A stretch of DNA of 64,000 nucleotides from Dickeya aquatica (GCF_900095885.1 NZ_LT615367.1:2108001-2172000), one strand, 5' to 3'; positions 32,596-44,733 are shown, numbered from the stretch's first letter. Numbers and translations: made by a program. The notes: a model not told the origin generated them from the sequence alone.

Positions 32596-33344
32596 TGACC
32601 TTTACCGCAATTATTCCAGCCCGCTATGCGTCAACCCGGTTGCCGGGAAAACCGCTGGCGGATATTCATGGTAAACCGATGGTGGTGCACGTCATGGAGC
32701 GTGCACGAGAATCGGGTGCGAGTCGGGTGATTGTGGCCACCGATCATGCGGATGTTGCGCGAGCCATTGAGCAGGCTGGCGGCGAGGTCTGCATGACGCG
32801 CCCTGAACACAGTTCCGGCACAGAGCGTCTGGCTGAGGTCATCGAGCATTACGGCTTTGCTGATGAAGAGATTGTCGTCAACGTGCAGGGTGACGAGCCG
32901 CTGATACCGCCGGTGATTATCCGCCAGGTGGCGGACAATCTGGCCGGTAGTGTCGCAGGGATGGCGACACTGGCCGTCCCGATAACCGGCAGCGAAGAGG
33001 CGTTCAACCCCAATGCGGTGAAAGTGGTCACGGATGCGCAAGGTTATGCGCTCTATTTTTCCCGTGCCACCATCCCCTGGGAGCGAGATCGTTTTGCGCA
33101 ATCTTGCGAAACTATCGGAAATCACTTCCTGCGCCATATTGGCATTTACGCTTATCGTGCCGGTTTTATTCGTCGCTACGTCAGTTGGGCTCCCAGTGAG
33201 CTAGAAAAAATCGAAATGCTCGAGCAATTGCGAGTGCTGTGGTACGGCGAGAAGATCCATGTTGCGGTAGCGAAAGAAGTGCCCAGCGTCGGCGTGGATA
33301 CCCCGGAAGATTTGGCGCGAGTCAGGGTAATGATGGCGGTGTAA
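32595..33344 (+). CDS. kdsB: 3-deoxy-manno-octulosonate cytidylyltransferase
   Basis: Activates Kdo to CMP-Kdo for lipopolysaccharide inner core synthesis. The nucleotide-binding N-terminus is [30 protein letters not shown] holds the metal-binding Asp, and ATIPWERD and [12 protein letters not shown] are substrate segments. Length 249 aa. It is translationally coupled to ycaR. Confidence 0.97.
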   Translation: MTFTAIIPARYASTRLPGKPLADIHGKPMVVHVMERARESGASRVIVATDHADVARAIEQAGGEVCMTRPEHSSGTERLAEVIEHYGFADEEIVVNVQGDEPLIPPVIIRQVADNLAGSVAGMATLAVPITGSEEAFNPNAVKVVTDAQGYALYFSRATIPWERDRFAQSCETIGNHFLRHIGIYAYRAGFIRRYVSWAPSELEKIEMLEQLRVLWYGEKIHVAVAKEVPSVGVDTPEDLARVRVMMAV

Positions 33345-33442
33345 TGCCGCGCAGGCTTGCCTCTACGATGGCAGTGGTAAAGCCCTGTCTCGATGTAAGG
33401 GACGAGCCTGTGGTAAACGTGATGATTCGCGCAGTTGTCATT

Positions 33443-33477
33443 AAGCGTCTTGGCTGTTGTTGGCAAGACGCTTTTTT
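33443..33477 (+). terminator. Intrinsic terminator after kdsB
   Basis: A 10-bp perfect stem AAGCGTCTTG/CAAGACGCTT (33443-33452, 33464-33473) is followed by six T. The rest of 33478-33933 is AT-rich upstream DNA of the pectate lyase gene. It holds only a GTTTCA half-site near 33775-33780 as a hint of KdgR control. A 74-codon frame at 33586 is not credible. Confidence 0.88.
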
Positions 33478-33933
33478 ATTGCCTGGACGTGACATCGATT
33501 CGCTGCCATTGCGCGACGGAGTGTGGGTAACGCGGGTTAACGCATCTCAGTTTGGTGGGCTGAATATGTCGGGCAACCGTATGTATTGCGTCAGATGCTG
33601 ACACAATATCTATCGTATCATTATCCTTGTCTTAATCACTTCTCGATATTGTTATTCATAAAATGGTATAGCTTAGCTAATAAGTTTGTGCGCAATGACG
33701 CGAAAAATAGCCTATCAGGATGCATAAATAGTCATCATGGCTTATTATTTTTCGGTCTTTGTCCGTATTCGCTGTTTCAAACGCTGTTAATCAGGTCAAT
33801 GGTACAGTGACTGTGTTGCGATACCCTGAGCAATGACATCAATGTGCGATGGGGAAAATACCGTTTATCCGCAACGGAATATATGGAAAGGATAAATCTA
33901 CAGACTTTTATTTGCTAAGGATGGAGCGACACA

Positions 33934-35253
33934 ATGAAAGTAAAAAAAACGTTTTTACCGGTATTAATTGGCTGCCTGCTGGCGGGCACTGCTGCACAGA
34001 GCCTGGCCGCTGAGTACTATCTGGCACCCAATGGCAGTGACTCGGCAAATGGCAGTAAAGCCGCACCCTGGAAGACATTTGACCGTGCACAACAAACGCT
34101 TTCTCCCGGTGACCGTCTATGGATTCGAGGTGGAACCTATAGTTTTCGTGCCGGGTTAAACAGCTGTGCCAGCCAGACGGATATTGTGAATGCGATTACG
34201 CTTAACAAAAGCGGAACGTCTGGCAAGCGTATTGAATACGTCGCTTATACAGGTGAAAAACCGGTATTCGATTTCAGCCAGATGAAAGATGACTGTCGCG
34301 TTAAAGGGTTTAACGTTGTGGCAAGTTGGGTCACGCTGAAAGGATTGGAAATTACCGGTGTGCCGCAAAATAACAATAAAAACCATGAGTCCTGGGGCGT
34401 GTGGATTAACGGCAGTAATAACCTGTTTGAACAGCTTAATATCCACCACATTATGGGAACGGGCCTGTTCTTGAAAAACGGGGCCTATAACACGGTATTA
34501 AATAGCGACTCTCACCACAATTACGACCCGCTAACGTCTAATGGCGCAGGCCAGAGTGGCGATGGATTTGGCGCACATATCGCTGCGAATATGCCAGGTA
34601 ATATTTTCAGCGGATGCCGGGCCTGGTCTAATTCGGATGATGGTTTTGATCTTATCAATGCCTATTCCGCAGTGACTATTGAGAATTCATGGGCCTGGTC
34701 TCACGGCTATTTGCCGGGGACGACCACCTCACTGGCAGCCGGTAACGGTAATGGCTTTAAGGCCGGTGGATATGGTGCGCTATATGTGAGTAACGCGCCG
34801 AAACATGTGGTGCGTAATTCGGTCGCTTTCCTGAATAAAGCCGCGGGTTTCTACGCCAATCACCATCCGGTAGCGAATGATTTCTTTAACAACACGTCAT
34901 TCCAGAATGCGGTCAATTTCAGTATGCGCGGTATTGATGCCAGCGGTAATGCGGTATCGCTGGGGACGTTGCGTAATAACATCTCTTATGCAGCTAAATC
35001 GCAGTCGCTGCAATATACCGATGGCGCAAACATGCGCTATAACTCGTGGAACTTTAACAACGTGATTGCTGATGCCGAGTTCCAGGGGGTATCCACAACC
35101 GGGTGGGATGCGGCGCGTCAGGCGGATGGTAGCTTGCCGGTGCTGAAAAGCCTGCATCTGGCCGCAGACAGCTGGATGGTGGACAAAGGTGGCGATGTGA
35201 AAATCGCGTACAAAGGGGCGGCCCCAGACCTGGGAGCCTTTGAACTGAAATAA
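33934..35253 (+). CDS. Secreted pectate lyase, polysaccharide lyase family 9
   Basis: Cleaves polygalacturonate of plant cell walls by beta-elimination. A signal peptide (MKVKKTFLPVLIGCLLAGTAAQSLA) ends near residue 25-26. The mature protein is a right-handed beta-helix of the PelL/Pel9A type. Calcium-site residues are Asp210 (SGDGFGAH) and Asp235, Asp236 and Asp239 (SNSDDGFDL), and the catalytic base is Lys276 (NGNGFKAGG). This spacing equals that of PelL. The 439 aa length and sequence differ enough from PelL that it may be another PL9 paralogue such as PelN. Secretion by the Out type II system is expected for this family. It sits between kdsB and ycbJ, which adjoin in E. coli. Confidence 0.92.
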   Translation: MKVKKTFLPVLIGCLLAGTAAQSLAAEYYLAPNGSDSANGSKAAPWKTFDRAQQTLSPGDRLWIRGGTYSFRAGLNSCASQTDIVNAITLNKSGTSGKRIEYVAYTGEKPVFDFSQMKDDCRVKGFNVVASWVTLKGLEITGVPQNNNKNHESWGVWINGSNNLFEQLNIHHIMGTGLFLKNGAYNTVLNSDSHHNYDPLTSNGAGQSGDGFGAHIAANMPGNIFSGCRAWSNSDDGFDLINAYSAVTIENSWAWSHGYLPGTTTSLAAGNGNGFKAGGYGALYVSNAPKHVVRNSVAFLNKAAGFYANHHPVANDFFNNTSFQNAVNFSMRGIDASGNAVSLGTLRNNISYAAKSQSLQYTDGANMRYNSWNFNNVIADAEFQGVSTTGWDAARQADGSLPVLKSLHLAADSWMVDKGGDVKIAYKGAAPDLGAFELK

Positions 35254-35499
35254 CCGCGATGACTGATGCTGCGCTATCTGTGTGGCGAGAGTCGTAGCTT
35301 TATTCTCCAGATACCCCGCGCCTGAAAATACTGGCGCGGGGTATCTGGGTTATTCTCCGTGGTCTTGCCTGTTCTGCCAGGGTGTACCCCGGATACCACC
35401 GCACCTATCCTGCTTTCTTTGATCTGTATTGAAGAAATTATCCTGCCCTGCTCGCATCATAGGTGCGATGCCGCCTGCAACTGCGAGAGTCCACTACTT

Positions 35500-36396
35500 A
35501 TGGAACTGCTAAAAACCGAATTGAGTACGGTGCTGGGAGAATCTATCAGCCGCCTTGAGAGGATCAGCGAGCAACCGTATGCCCACCTGTATGCCTTATA
35601 TGATCGGTCGGGCAACGCGATACCATTACTGGCAAAAAGCTATATCTGTCAGGGGATTGCAGCGCAAGAAGCCTATAAGCTGACCATGCTGGCGCGGGAA
35701 GGGGAAGTTCGGCTGCCTACGGTATATGGCATGGTGATGACACATCAGCCACCGTATAAAGAGCTTTTGCTGATTGAACGCCTGCGCGGGGTATCGGTGG
35801 AAGCGCCTTCACGCTCGCCGGGGCGCTGGGGTTTATTGCAGGATCAAATTGTCGAAAGCCTGCTGGCCTGGCACCGCATTGACAGCCACGGCTGTGTGGG
35901 TACGGTTGATAGTACACAGGAAAACACCTGGCCGGAATGGTATCGCCAACGGCTGGAAGTGTTGTGGGCCACCTTGATGAATGTCAATGCTGCCCAGTTA
36001 ACGCAGCAGGATCGCACGGTGTTATACCGCTCTCGCCAAAGCCTGACATCGCTGTTTGCCGATTTCGATGATGATTGTGTCCTGGTGCATGGCAATCTGA
36101 CGCTACGCAGCATGCTCAAAGACTCGCGTACCGATCAACTGCTGGCGATGATCAATCCCGGCATGATGCTATGGGCCCCGCGAGAGTACGATCTGTTTCG
36201 CTTGTGTGAAGAGCCGGGCATGTCTGAACAACTGTTCTTCCGCTACCTCAACCAGGCACCGCTGGCGGAATCCTTCGTCGGGCGTCGCTGGCTATACACC
36301 TTGTGGGCGGCGGTTTCCCGTTACATTCATACCGGTCAGCTCGATCGCTGCGTGTTTGATACCGCTATTCGTGAATTGCAACCCTGGCTGGAGTAG
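35500..36396 (+). CDS. ycbJ: Phosphotransferase-like protein YcbJ
   Basis: Uncharacterised cytosolic protein with an aminoglycoside phosphotransferase/kinase-like fold. VLVHGNLTLRSMLKD resembles the HGDLHxxN catalytic loop, with Asn replacing Asp, so activity is doubtful. The ATG at 35500 gives 298 aa, close to E. coli YcbJ. The in-frame extension upstream to 35359 has no ribosome binding site. Confidence 0.88.
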   Translation: MELLKTELSTVLGESISRLERISEQPYAHLYALYDRSGNAIPLLAKSYICQGIAAQEAYKLTMLAREGEVRLPTVYGMVMTHQPPYKELLLIERLRGVSVEAPSRSPGRWGLLQDQIVESLLAWHRIDSHGCVGTVDSTQENTWPEWYRQRLEVLWATLMNVNAAQLTQQDRTVLYRSRQSLTSLFADFDDDCVLVHGNLTLRSMLKDSRTDQLLAMINPGMMLWAPREYDLFRLCEEPGMSEQLFFRYLNQAPLAESFVGRRWLYTLWAAVSRYIHTGQLDRCVFDTAIRELQPWLE

Positions 36397-36420
36397 CTGG
36401 CGTGGTTTGGTTGCCGCCCG

Positions 36421-37200
36421 TCAGGCATCCGGCGTCGCGGTGTTCCCTTTGAGGCGCTGCCAAAGCAGCCCGAGTCCTTCATACCAGGCGCGCTCACTGT
36501 GTGAAAGATAGAGCGGCGAGGGGAAAAGCCGCTCCCAGGGATTGAGCGCCGAGATGATGGCCAATTGATTGGCAGGGGCCGCAATGGGTGTTAAGCCCCG
36601 CGCCTGAAAAAAGCGGATCGCACGCGGCAGGTGGCTGGCGGAGGTGACCAGCAAAAAGGGCGCGTTCCCTACTAATGCCTGCGTGCCTGCGGCTTCTTCT
36701 TCGGTATCGCGCGCGCTGTCTACCCGTAGAATGTCCTGCGCCGGAACACCGAGACTCTGCGCGACCCGTGCTGCGACACTGGCGCTGGTCACCAGGTTGC
36801 CTTGCGCCGCTGCGCCGGTAAAAATCAGCTTCGAGCCGGGGTTGGCGTGCCATAATCTGACGCCCTCCGTCACTCTGGCCAGGCTGTTGTTGATGAGGTT
36901 TGCGCTGGGTGGCCAGTCAGGGTTGAAGGTGTAGCCGCCACCAAGTACCACGATGTAATTCACTCGGGGAAACGCGGGTGTCCAGGCCGGGTAGCGAGAT
37001 TCCAGCGGCAATAACAGCCGGTCAGCTACCGGTTGCAGACTCAGCAGTAATAGCGCCAGCCAACTGCCAGTTAACACGAGCCGTGCTGTTTTTTGCCAGC
37101 GAGAAAACCACAACAGCGCCAGTGCGCCTCCCATCAGCAGCAGCAGTAACGGCAACGGCATTAGCAGACTTCCGATGTATTTTTTGAGGGCAAACAGCAT
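36421..37200 (-). CDS. elyC: Envelope biogenesis factor ElyC
   Basis: Inner-membrane DUF218 protein needed for normal peptidoglycan assembly at low temperature in E. coli. Two hydrophobic segments (about 10-32 and 40-57) precede a periplasmic domain with YIVVLGGGYTFN, LIFTGAAAQGN and FLLVTSASHLPRA, which is the DUF218 core. Length 259 aa. It is divergent from cmoM, as in E. coli. Confidence 0.94.
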   Translation of the reverse strand: MLFALKKYIGSLLMPLPLLLLLMGGALALLWFSRWQKTARLVLTGSWLALLLLSLQPVADRLLLPLESRYPAWTPAFPRVNYIVVLGGGYTFNPDWPPSANLINNSLARVTEGVRLWHANPGSKLIFTGAAAQGNLVTSASVAARVAQSLGVPAQDILRVDSARDTEEEAAGTQALVGNAPFLLVTSASHLPRAIRFFQARGLTPIAAPANQLAIISALNPWERLFPSPLYLSHSERAWYEGLGLLWQRLKGNTATPDA

Positions 37201-37435
37201 AAAATAGCGTCCGGTTTGAGTGAAAAAGCGCCATACGGGCGAAAATAGGGTGAACTGACCATTTATTCTAGGCCAGCCTGTGCCAAAATGGCAGGTTCAA
37301 ACAAAAACCAGTTGGTTATAGCGAACCGTTGCTGTGTTGCAGTCACTCTCACTGCAACCAGTACGGCAATAGGGTAACTGGCACAGGGTGTTACAGAGAT
37401 AAAACGTGCTGTCATCCTTTATGCGGAACCGTGGA

Positions 37436-38221
37436 ATGCAGGATCGTAATTTTAACGATATCGCCGATAAATTTGCCCGTAATATCTACGGCACCACCAA
37501 GGGTCGCTTGCGCCAGGCGGTGTTGTGGCAGGATTTGGAAACACTGCTGACCCGTTTGCCGGCACGCGCACTGCGCATTCTGGATGCCGGGGGCGGGGAA
37601 GGGCCAATGTCGCGCCGTCTGGCGGCACTCGGTCATCAGGTGGTGTTGTGCGATCTGTCTGATGAAATGCTGGCAAGAGCCGCACAGGCCGCACAGGCCG
37701 CCGGTGTGGCCGCGAATATGCAATTCGTGCATTGTGCCGTGCAGGATATCGGCACGCACCTGACACAACCGGTTGATTTAGTGCTGTTTCATGCGGTGCT
37801 GGAGTGGGTTGCTGACCCGCTACAGGCATTGACGAGACTCAATGACCAATTAACACCGGGTGGTGCGTTATCGCTGATGTTCTACAACCATCAGGCGCTT
37901 GTCATGCGTAACATGGTGCTGGGGAATTTTGCCTATGTTGCTGCCGGAATGCCTAAGCGTAAACGCCGCTCGCTCTCGCCCGATAATCCGCTTAACCCGT
38001 CACACGTTTACCAATGGCTGGAGCAGTTAGGCTTACAGCTCAGCGGTAAAACCGGCGTGCGGGTATTTCATGACTACTTGCAGAACAAGCAACAACAGAC
38101 TGACGACTTTGATGCGTTACTGGCGCTGGAACAGCGCTATTGCCGACAAGAGCCTTTTGTCAGTCTGGGGCGCTATATCCATGTGATGGCGCATAAACCT
38201 CCGTTGAAGGATGCACTATGA
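37436..38221 (+). CDS. cmoM: tRNA 5-carboxymethoxyuridine methyltransferase
   Basis: SAM-dependent enzyme that methylates cmo5U at the wobble position of certain tRNAs. The SAM-binding motif is [20 protein letters not shown], followed by [10 protein letters not shown] and [12 protein letters not shown]. The ATG at 37436 ([13 protein letters not shown]) matches the E. coli start and gives 261 aa. An ATG at 37406 would add ten unsupported residues. The stop overlaps the mukF start by 4 bp. Confidence 0.96.
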   Translation: MQDRNFNDIADKFARNIYGTTKGRLRQAVLWQDLETLLTRLPARALRILDAGGGEGPMSRRLAALGHQVVLCDLSDEMLARAAQAAQAAGVAANMQFVHCAVQDIGTHLTQPVDLVLFHAVLEWVADPLQALTRLNDQLTPGGALSLMFYNHQALVMRNMVLGNFAYVAAGMPKRKRRSLSPDNPLNPSHVYQWLEQLGLQLSGKTGVRVFHDYLQNKQQQTDDFDALLALEQRYCRQEPFVSLGRYIHVMAHKPPLKDAL

Positions 38222-39540
38222 GTGATGTTTCTCAGACCGTACCCGAACTGGTTGCCTGGGCAAGAAAAAACGACTTCGCCATTACCCTGCCTACCGAGCG
38301 GCTGGCGTTTTTACTGGCTATCGCCACCCTAAATGGTGAGCGCATGGACGGTGAGATAAGCGAAGGGGAACTGGTGGATGCCTTTCGTCACGTCAGCAAA
38401 GGGTTTGAGCAAACCCATGAAACGATCCCGGTTCGTGCCAATAACGCCATTAACGATCTGGTGCGCCAGCGGTTGCTTAACCGCTTCACCAGTGAACTGG
38501 CTGAAGGCAATGCCATCTATCGTCTGACGCCGCTCGGCATGGGGATTACCGACTACTATATTCGCCAGCGTGAGTTCTCCGCGCTACGTTTGTCGATGCA
38601 GTTATCGATTGTCGCCCAGGAACTGGGCCGTGCCGCCGAAGCGGCGCAGGAAGGGGGCGATGAGGTGCACTGGCACCGTAACGTATTTGCGCCGCTGAAG
38701 TATTCCGTGGCGGAAATTTTCGACAGTATCGACCTGTCACAGCGCGTGATGGATGAACAGCAGCAAGGCGTGAAAGACGATATTGCCTCTTTGCTTAATC
38801 AGGACTGGCGGGCCGCGATTTCCAACTGTGAAAAACTGCTGGGGGAAACCTCAGAAACGCTGCGCGAGCTGCAAGATACGCTGGAAGCGGCGGGCGATAA
38901 ACTGCAAACCAGCCTGCTGCGCATTCAGGATGCCACGCTTGGCCAGGCTTCATTGTCATTTGTCGATAATCTGGTCTTTGATTTGCAAGCCAAGCTTGAC
39001 CGCATTATCAGTTGGGGCCAGCAGAGTATTGATCTGTGGATTGGCTATGACCGCCATGTACATAAGTTTATCCGTACTGCTATCGATATGGACAAAAACC
39101 GGGTATTTGCCCAGCGTTTGCGCCAGTCTGTGCAGGGCTATTTCGACAAGCCCTGGACGCTGACCTACGCCAATGCCGATCGCCTGCTGGATATGCGAGA
39201 TGAAGAACTGACGTTGCGCTCTGAGGAAGTCACCGGCGAGTTGCCGCCGGAGCTGGAGTACGAGGCGTTTAGCGAAATTCGTGAGCAAATTGCGGCGATG
39301 GTTGAGCTCGCGCTACAAAAATATAAACAGCAACAGATCCCGCTTAATCTGGGTGATGTGGTGCGCGAGTATTTGACACACTATCCGCGCGCGCAGCATT
39401 TTGACATCGCCCGCATTGTGGTTGACCAGGCGGTTCGCCTGGGTGTAGCCGAAGCTGATTTCACCGGATTGCCTGCGCTGTGGCAGGCAATCAATGAGTA
39501 CGGAGCCAAGGTACAGGCCCATGTCATCGATAAATATTGA
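38218..39540 (+). CDS. mukF: Chromosome partition protein MukF (kleisin)
   Basis: Kleisin subunit of the MukBEF condensin. It links MukB heads and binds MukE and calcium. An N-terminal winged-helix dimerisation domain (about 1-120) is followed by helical segments and a C-terminal MukB-binding domain. Length 440 aa, as in E. coli. It lies in a tight cmoM-mukF-mukE-mukB operon. Confidence 0.98.
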   Translation: MSDVSQTVPELVAWARKNDFAITLPTERLAFLLAIATLNGERMDGEISEGELVDAFRHVSKGFEQTHETIPVRANNAINDLVRQRLLNRFTSELAEGNAIYRLTPLGMGITDYYIRQREFSALRLSMQLSIVAQELGRAAEAAQEGGDEVHWHRNVFAPLKYSVAEIFDSIDLSQRVMDEQQQGVKDDIASLLNQDWRAAISNCEKLLGETSETLRELQDTLEAAGDKLQTSLLRIQDATLGQASLSFVDNLVFDLQAKLDRIISWGQQSIDLWIGYDRHVHKFIRTAIDMDKNRVFAQRLRQSVQGYFDKPWTLTYANADRLLDMRDEELTLRSEEVTGELPPELEYEAFSEIREQIAAMVELALQKYKQQQIPLNLGDVVREYLTHYPRAQHFDIARIVVDQAVRLGVAEADFTGLPALWQAINEYGAKVQAHVIDKY

Positions 39541-40237
39541 TCAAACGGTTTCCACCCGACTGGTGAGCGCGTTATCCAGCCCGCTGTTTCCGGCGCTGGA
39601 CAGTCAGTTGCGCGCCGGTCGTCATGTTGGTGTTGAAGAACTGGAAAACCACGTCTTCCTGATGGATTTTCAGGACGAACTGGAGCAGTTCTATGCCCGC
39701 TACCACGTTGAGCTTATCCGTGCGCCGGAAGGGTTCTTTTACCTGCGCCCGCGCTCAACTACCCTTATCCCGCGCTCGGTGTTGTCCGAGCTGGATATGA
39801 TGGTGGGGAAAGTGCTCTGCTATCTCTACCTCAGCCCGGAGCGGCTGGCACACGAGGGCATTTTCAGCCAGCAAGAGTTGTATGAAGAGCTCGTCAGTCT
39901 GGCTGATGAAAACAAACTGCTGAAACTGGTCAATCAGCGTTCCACCGGCTCAGATCTTGACCGGCAGAAACTGCACGAAAAAGTACGCACCTCACTTAAC
40001 CGGCTGCGCCGCCTTGGCATGATCTACTTCATGGGGGCAGACAGCAGTAAGTTTCGCATTACCGAAGCGGTGTTTCGCTTTGGTGCCGATGTCCGCAGTG
40101 GCGATGACCCACGCGAAGCCCAGTTGCGCATGATCCGCGATGGCGAAGCCATGCCGGTGGATAGCCGCCTGTCGCTGGATGACGGTGACGATAATGCCCA
40201 GGGTGATGAGCCACGAGTTGAGGATGAACAGGAATGA
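39521..40237 (+). CDS. mukE: Chromosome partition protein MukE
   Basis: Second non-SMC subunit of MukBEF, made of winged-helix domains. The block [31 protein letters not shown] is diagnostic. The ATG at 39521 (MSSINIDQ) lies inside the 3' end of mukF (20 bp overlap) and gives 238 aa. The frame is open from 39494, but those codons lie in mukF and lack a ribosome site. The C-terminus is acidic. Confidence 0.97.
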   Translation: MSSINIDQTVSTRLVSALSSPLFPALDSQLRAGRHVGVEELENHVFLMDFQDELEQFYARYHVELIRAPEGFFYLRPRSTTLIPRSVLSELDMMVGKVLCYLYLSPERLAHEGIFSQQELYEELVSLADENKLLKLVNQRSTGSDLDRQKLHEKVRTSLNRLRRLGMIYFMGADSSKFRITEAVFRFGADVRSGDDPREAQLRMIRDGEAMPVDSRLSLDDGDDNAQGDEPRVEDEQE

Positions 40238-43200
40238 TTGAACGCGGAAAATTTCGCTCGCTGACGTTGGTCAACTGGAACGGCTTTTTTGCCCGCACCT
40301 TTGATCTGGATGAACTGGTGACGACGTTATCCGGCGGCAATGGCGCGGGTAAGTCCACCACCATGGCTGCGTTTATTACGGCGCTTATCCCTGATCTCAC
40401 CCTGCTGCACTTCCGTAATACCACCGAAGCCGGAGCCACCAGCGGGTCGCGTGATAAAGGCCTGCACGGTAAATTGCGCGCAGGGGTCTGTTATTCGGTG
40501 CTGGATGTGGTCAATTCGCGCCATCAGCGTGTGTTGGTGGGGGTGCGCTTGCAACAGGTGGCCGGGCGCGATCGCAAGGTGGATATCAAACCCTTTACCA
40601 TCCAGGGCCTGCCGGTGGCGATTTCACCCACACAGATATTGACACAGACCGTGGGCGAACGTCAGGCGCGCGTGTTGTCGCTACAGGACGTGAAAGACCG
40701 GCTGGATGAGTATGAAGGGGTGCAGTTCAAACAGTTCAACTCCATTACTGACTACCACTCGCTGATGTTTGATCTCGGCGTGGTGCCGCGCCGTTTGCGC
40801 TCAGCGTCAGATCGCAGCAAGTTCTACCGTTTGATAGAAGCCTCGCTGTATGGCGGGATCTCCAGCGCCATTACCCGCTCGCTGCGGGATTATTTGTTGC
40901 CGGAAAACAGCGGGGTGCGTAAAGCGTTTCAGGACATGGAAGCTGCCCTGCGTGAGAACCGCATGACGCTGGAAGCCATTCGCGTCACCCAGTCTGATCG
41001 TGACTTATTCAAGCACCTGATTTCTGAAGCCACGTCTTACGTGGCAGCGGATTACATGCGCCATGCCAATGAGCGCCGCATCCACCTCGATGGCGCACTG
41101 GCGCTGCGCCGTGAGCTGTTTGCCAGCCGGAAACAACTGATAACCGAGCAAACCCGCCATGTCGATATGGCGCGTGAGCTGCAAGAGCACAGCGGAGCTG
41201 AACAGGACTTAGAAACCGATTATCAGGCTGCCAGCGATCACCTCAATCTGGTGCAGACCGCTATGCGCCAGCAAGAGAAAATCACCCGTTATCAGGATGA
41301 CCTTGAAGAACTGAATTACCGGCTGGAAGAACAAAACGAGGTGGTGGCCGAAGCGCGGGAACAACTGGCTGAAAATGAAGCGCGCACCGAAGCCGCTGAG
41401 CAGGAAGTCGATGAACTAAAAAGCCAACTGGCAGACTACCAGCAGGCGCTGGATGTGCAGCAAACCCGCGCCATTCAGTACAGCCAGGCACAGCAGGCGC
41501 TGGAGCGCGCCCGCGCACTGTGCCAGTTGCCAGACCTGACGCCCGAGAATGCCGATGAGTGGCTGGAGAGCTTTCAGGCCAAAGAGCAGGAAGCGACCGA
41601 GTTATTGCTGCAACTGGAGCAGAAGCTCAGCGTGGCCGATGCCGCCAGTAATCAGTTTGAACAAGCCTACCAGTTGGTCTGCCGCATTGCCGGTACGGTG
41701 AGTCGCCATGAAGCCTGGGACGTGGCGCGTGAGTTGCTGCGCGACAACGCTTCTCAGCGTTATCAGGCCGAGCAGGTCGCACCGCTGCGTGCGCGCCTTG
41801 CGGAGCTTGAGCAGCGTCGGCGCGAACAGCAGGATGCCGGGCGGTTATTGCAGGAGTTTGGTAAACGTACCGGGCAGGACTATGCGCCAGATACGCTGGA
41901 AGCCTTGCAGCAAGAGCTGGAAGCCCGCATTGAGGCGTTATCTGACGTGGTCGCTCAGGCCGGGGAAAAACGCCTGGCGTTGCGTCAGGAACAAGAGCAC
42001 ATCCAGCAGCGTATCGCGCAGTTGACCGCGCGTGCTCCGGCGTGGCTGGCGGCGCAAGAGACACTGACGCAACTGAGTGAACAAAGCGGTGAGTCGTTTA
42101 GCGATAGCCAGCATGTGACCGAGTTCATGCAGCAGTTGCTGGAGCGTGAGCGTGAAGCCACGGTGGAGCGCGACAGCCTCGCGCAGCGCAAACAGCATGT
42201 CGAGGCGCAAATTGAACGGCTCAGCCAGCCGGGCGGGGCGGAAGATGCGCGCCTGAATGCACTGGCAGAGCGCTTTGGCGGTGTGCTGTTGTCCGAAATT
42301 TATGACGATGTCACCCTGGATGATGCACCTTACTTTTCCGCACTCTACGGCCCCTCCCGTCACGCCATCGTGGTGTCCGATCTGTCGCTGGTGCGCGATC
42401 AGCTTGCCGGACTCGAAGAGTGCCCGGAAGATCTCTACCTGATCGAAGGCGATCCGCAATCATTTGATGACAGCGTGTTCGATGTTGACGAGCTGGAAAA
42501 AGCGGTGTTAGTGAAAACCGCCGAGCGTCAGTGGCGCTATTCCCGCTTCCCTGAGGTGCCGCTGTTTGGCCGCGCCGCGCGCGAGCAGCGCCTGGAAAGC
42601 CTGCGCGAGGAGCGGGAGCAACTGGCGGAGCAATACGCCACGTTGTCTTTCGACGTGCAGAAAATTCAGCGCCTGCATCAGGCGTTCAGCCGCTTTATTG
42701 GCAGCCATCTGGCGGTTGCGTTCGATACCGACCCGGAAGCGGAAATTCGAGCGCTCAGTGTGCGGCGCAGCGAGCTTGAGCGCGCAATCAGCAATTTTGA
42801 TAATGAAAACCAGCACCAGCGTCAGCAGTATGAACAGGCGAAAGCGCAGAGCGGGTTGTTACATCGCTTAATTCCGCGTATCGGTTTGCTGTGTGACGAC
42901 GAACTGGCCGACCGGCTGGATGGGCTGCGTGAAGAGTATGAAACCGCGCAGGATGCGGCGCGCTTTATTCAACAGCATGGCGCATCGCTGGCGAAACTCG
43001 AGCCGTTGCTGGCCGCTTTGCAAAACGATCCGCAACAGCATGAGCAACTGCGCGAAGACTACACCCAGGCGCAGGTGGCCCAGCGTAGCGCCAAGCAGCA
43101 GGCATTTTCCCTGACAGAAGTGGTGCAGCGCCGGGCGCATTTCAGCTATACCGACTCCGCCGGTATGCTCAATGCCAATGCCTCGCTTAACGATAAGCTG

Positions 43201-44670
43201 CGCCAGCGGCTGGAGCAGGCCGAGCAAGAGCGCAGCCGGGCGCGCGAGCAGTTACGCCAGCAGCAGGCGCAACTGACACAATACAGCCAGTTACAGGCAT
43301 CGCTCAAAAGTGCCTATGATGCGAAAAGTGACATGCTCAAAGAGCTGACGCAGGAGTTGTCCGATATTGGCGTGCGCGCCGATGCGGATGCCGAAGTGCG
43401 TGCCCGTAGCCGCCGCGATGAGCTGCACGCGGCGCTGAGCGCTAACCGCTCTCGTCGGCATCAGTTGGAAAAACAGATAACGTTCTGTGAAGCGGAAATG
43501 GACGGCTTGCAGAAAAAACTGCGCAAGCTTGAACGTGATTATGTGGTGATGCGTGAGCAGGTCGTCAGTGCGAAAGCGGGCTGGTGCGCTGTGATGCGGC
43601 TGGTGAAAGATAATGGCGTCGAGCGCCGTTTACACCGCCGCGAACTGGCCTACCTGAGCGGTGATGAACTGCGCTCGATGTCGGATAAAGCGCTCGGCGC
43701 GTTGCGCCAGGCGGTGGCGGATAACGAACATTTGCGTGATGTGCTGCGCCTGTCTGAAGATCCGAAACGGCCTGAGCGCAAGGTGCAGTTCTATATCGCC
43801 GTCTACCAGCATCTGCGTGAGCGTATTCGTCAGGATATTATCCGTACCGATGACCCGGTGGAAGCCATCGAGCAGATGGAAATCGAACTTAACCGCCTGA
43901 CGGAAGAACTGACCGCGCGCGAGAAAACGCTGGCCATCAGTTCGCGCAGCGTGGCGAATATCATCCGCAAGACCATTCAACGTGAACAGAACCGCATTCG
44001 CATGCTCAATCAGGGGCTACAGGCGGTGGCGTTTGGGCAGGTGAAAAGTGTGCGGCTCAATGTCAATGTGCGTGAAACGCACACCACCTTGCTGAATGTG
44101 TTGTCTGAGCAGCAAGAGCTGCATCAGGATCTGTTTAACAGCCATCGCCTGACATTCTCGGAAGCGCTGGCGAAGCTGTATCAGCGCCTGAACCCGGAAA
44201 TCGACATGGGCCAGCGCACGCCACAAACCATCGGTGAAGAGTTGCTGGATTACCGCAACTATCTGGAGATGGAAGTGGAGGTGAACCGCGGGGCTGACGG
44301 CTGGCTGCGCGCCGAGAGCGGGGCGCTGTCTACCGGTGAGGCCATCGGTACCGGGATGTCGATTCTGGTGATGGTGGTGCAAAGCTGGGAAGAGGAGTCG
44401 CGCCGCCTGCGCGGTAAAGACATCTCGCCTTGCCGCCTGCTGTTCCTTGATGAAGCGGCGCGTCTGGATGCCAAATCCATCGCCACGCTATTCGAGCTGT
44501 GCGAACGACTGGAAATGCAGTTAATTATTGCCGCACCGGAGAACATCAGCCCGGAAAAAGGCACCACCTATAAACTGGTGCGTAAGGTGTATCAAAACCA
44601 CGAGCATGTGCATGTGGTCGGGCTGCGCGGTTTTGCCAGCGAACCTCAGGAAAGCCTGCCGACGCCGTAA
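40234..44670 (+). CDS. mukB: Chromosome partition protein MukB (SMC-like ATPase)
   Basis: Large SMC-type ATPase that organises and helps segregate the chromosome. Length is 1478 aa (E. coli 1486). Walker A is [14 protein letters not shown] (about 34-47). Long coiled-coil arms (about 290-640 and 840-1110) flank a hinge (about 645-780). The C-terminal head has signature [14 protein letters not shown] and Walker [14 protein letters not shown]. It overlaps mukE by 4 bp. Confidence 0.98.
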   Translation: MIERGKFRSLTLVNWNGFFARTFDLDELVTTLSGGNGAGKSTTMAAFITALIPDLTLLHFRNTTEAGATSGSRDKGLHGKLRAGVCYSVLDVVNSRHQRVLVGVRLQQVAGRDRKVDIKPFTIQGLPVAISPTQILTQTVGERQARVLSLQDVKDRLDEYEGVQFKQFNSITDYHSLMFDLGVVPRRLRSASDRSKFYRLIEASLYGGISSAITRSLRDYLLPENSGVRKAFQDMEAALRENRMTLEAIRVTQSDRDLFKHLISEATSYVAADYMRHANERRIHLDGALALRRELFASRKQLITEQTRHVDMARELQEHSGAEQDLETDYQAASDHLNLVQTAMRQQEKITRYQDDLEELNYRLEEQNEVVAEAREQLAENEARTEAAEQEVDELKSQLADYQQALDVQQTRAIQYSQAQQALERARALCQLPDLTPENADEWLESFQAKEQEATELLLQLEQKLSVADAASNQFEQAYQLVCRIAGTVSRHEAWDVARELLRDNASQRYQAEQVAPLRARLAELEQRRREQQDAGRLLQEFGKRTGQDYAPDTLEALQQELEARIEALSDVVAQAGEKRLALRQEQEHIQQRIAQLTARAPAWLAAQETLTQLSEQSGESFSDSQHVTEFMQQLLEREREATVERDSLAQRKQHVEAQIERLSQPGGAEDARLNALAERFGGVLLSEIYDDVTLDDAPYFSALYGPSRHAIVVSDLSLVRDQLAGLEECPEDLYLIEGDPQSFDDSVFDVDELEKAVLVKTAERQWRYSRFPEVPLFGRAAREQRLESLREEREQLAEQYATLSFDVQKIQRLHQAFSRFIGSHLAVAFDTDPEAEIRALSVRRSELERAISNFDNENQHQRQQYEQAKAQSGLLHRLIPRIGLLCDDELADRLDGLREEYETAQDAARFIQQHGASLAKLEPLLAALQNDPQQHEQLREDYTQAQVAQRSAKQQAFSLTEVVQRRAHFSYTDSAGMLNANASLNDKLRQRLEQAEQERSRAREQLRQQQAQLTQYSQLQASLKSAYDAKSDMLKELTQELSDIGVRADADAEVRARSRRDELHAALSANRSRRHQLEKQITFCEAEMDGLQKKLRKLERDYVVMREQVVSAKAGWCAVMRLVKDNGVERRLHRRELAYLSGDELRSMSDKALGALRQAVADNEHLRDVLRLSEDPKRPERKVQFYIAVYQHLRERIRQDIIRTDDPVEAIEQMEIELNRLTEELTAREKTLAISSRSVANIIRKTIQREQNRIRMLNQGLQAVAFGQVKSVRLNVNVRETHTTLLNVLSEQQELHQDLFNSHRLTFSEALAKLYQRLNPEIDMGQRTPQTIGEELLDYRNYLEMEVEVNRGADGWLRAESGALSTGEAIGTGMSILVMVVQSWEEESRRLRGKDISPCRLLFLDEAARLDAKSIATLFELCERLEMQLIIAAPENISPEKGTTYKLVRKVYQNHEHVHVVGLRGFASEPQESLPTP

Positions 44671-44699
44671 TTTCCCGCCCGCACGGTTTGTTTTATCCC

Positions 44700-44733
44700 T
44701 GCGCCATACGTTCCCGGTATGGCGCATTTTTTT
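44700..44733 (+). terminator. Intrinsic terminator after mukB
   Basis: A perfect 10-bp stem TGCGCCATAC/GTATGGCGCA (44700-44709, 44717-44726) with a 7-base loop is followed by seven T. It ends the cmoM-muk operon. Confidence 0.92.

Noticed and set aside
33770..33790. KdgR operator before the pectate lyase gene
   Set aside because: Only one GTTTCA half is present; the second arm is missing.
33586..33810. 74-codon frame upstream of the pectate lyase
   Set aside because: No ribosome site, unusual composition, and it lies in AT-rich promoter DNA.
33964..33975. Lipobox-like LIGC in the pectate lyase signal peptide
   Set aside because: The hydrophobic core continues past the Cys and a normal signal peptidase I site (SLAA) follows, so a soluble secreted enzyme is more likely.
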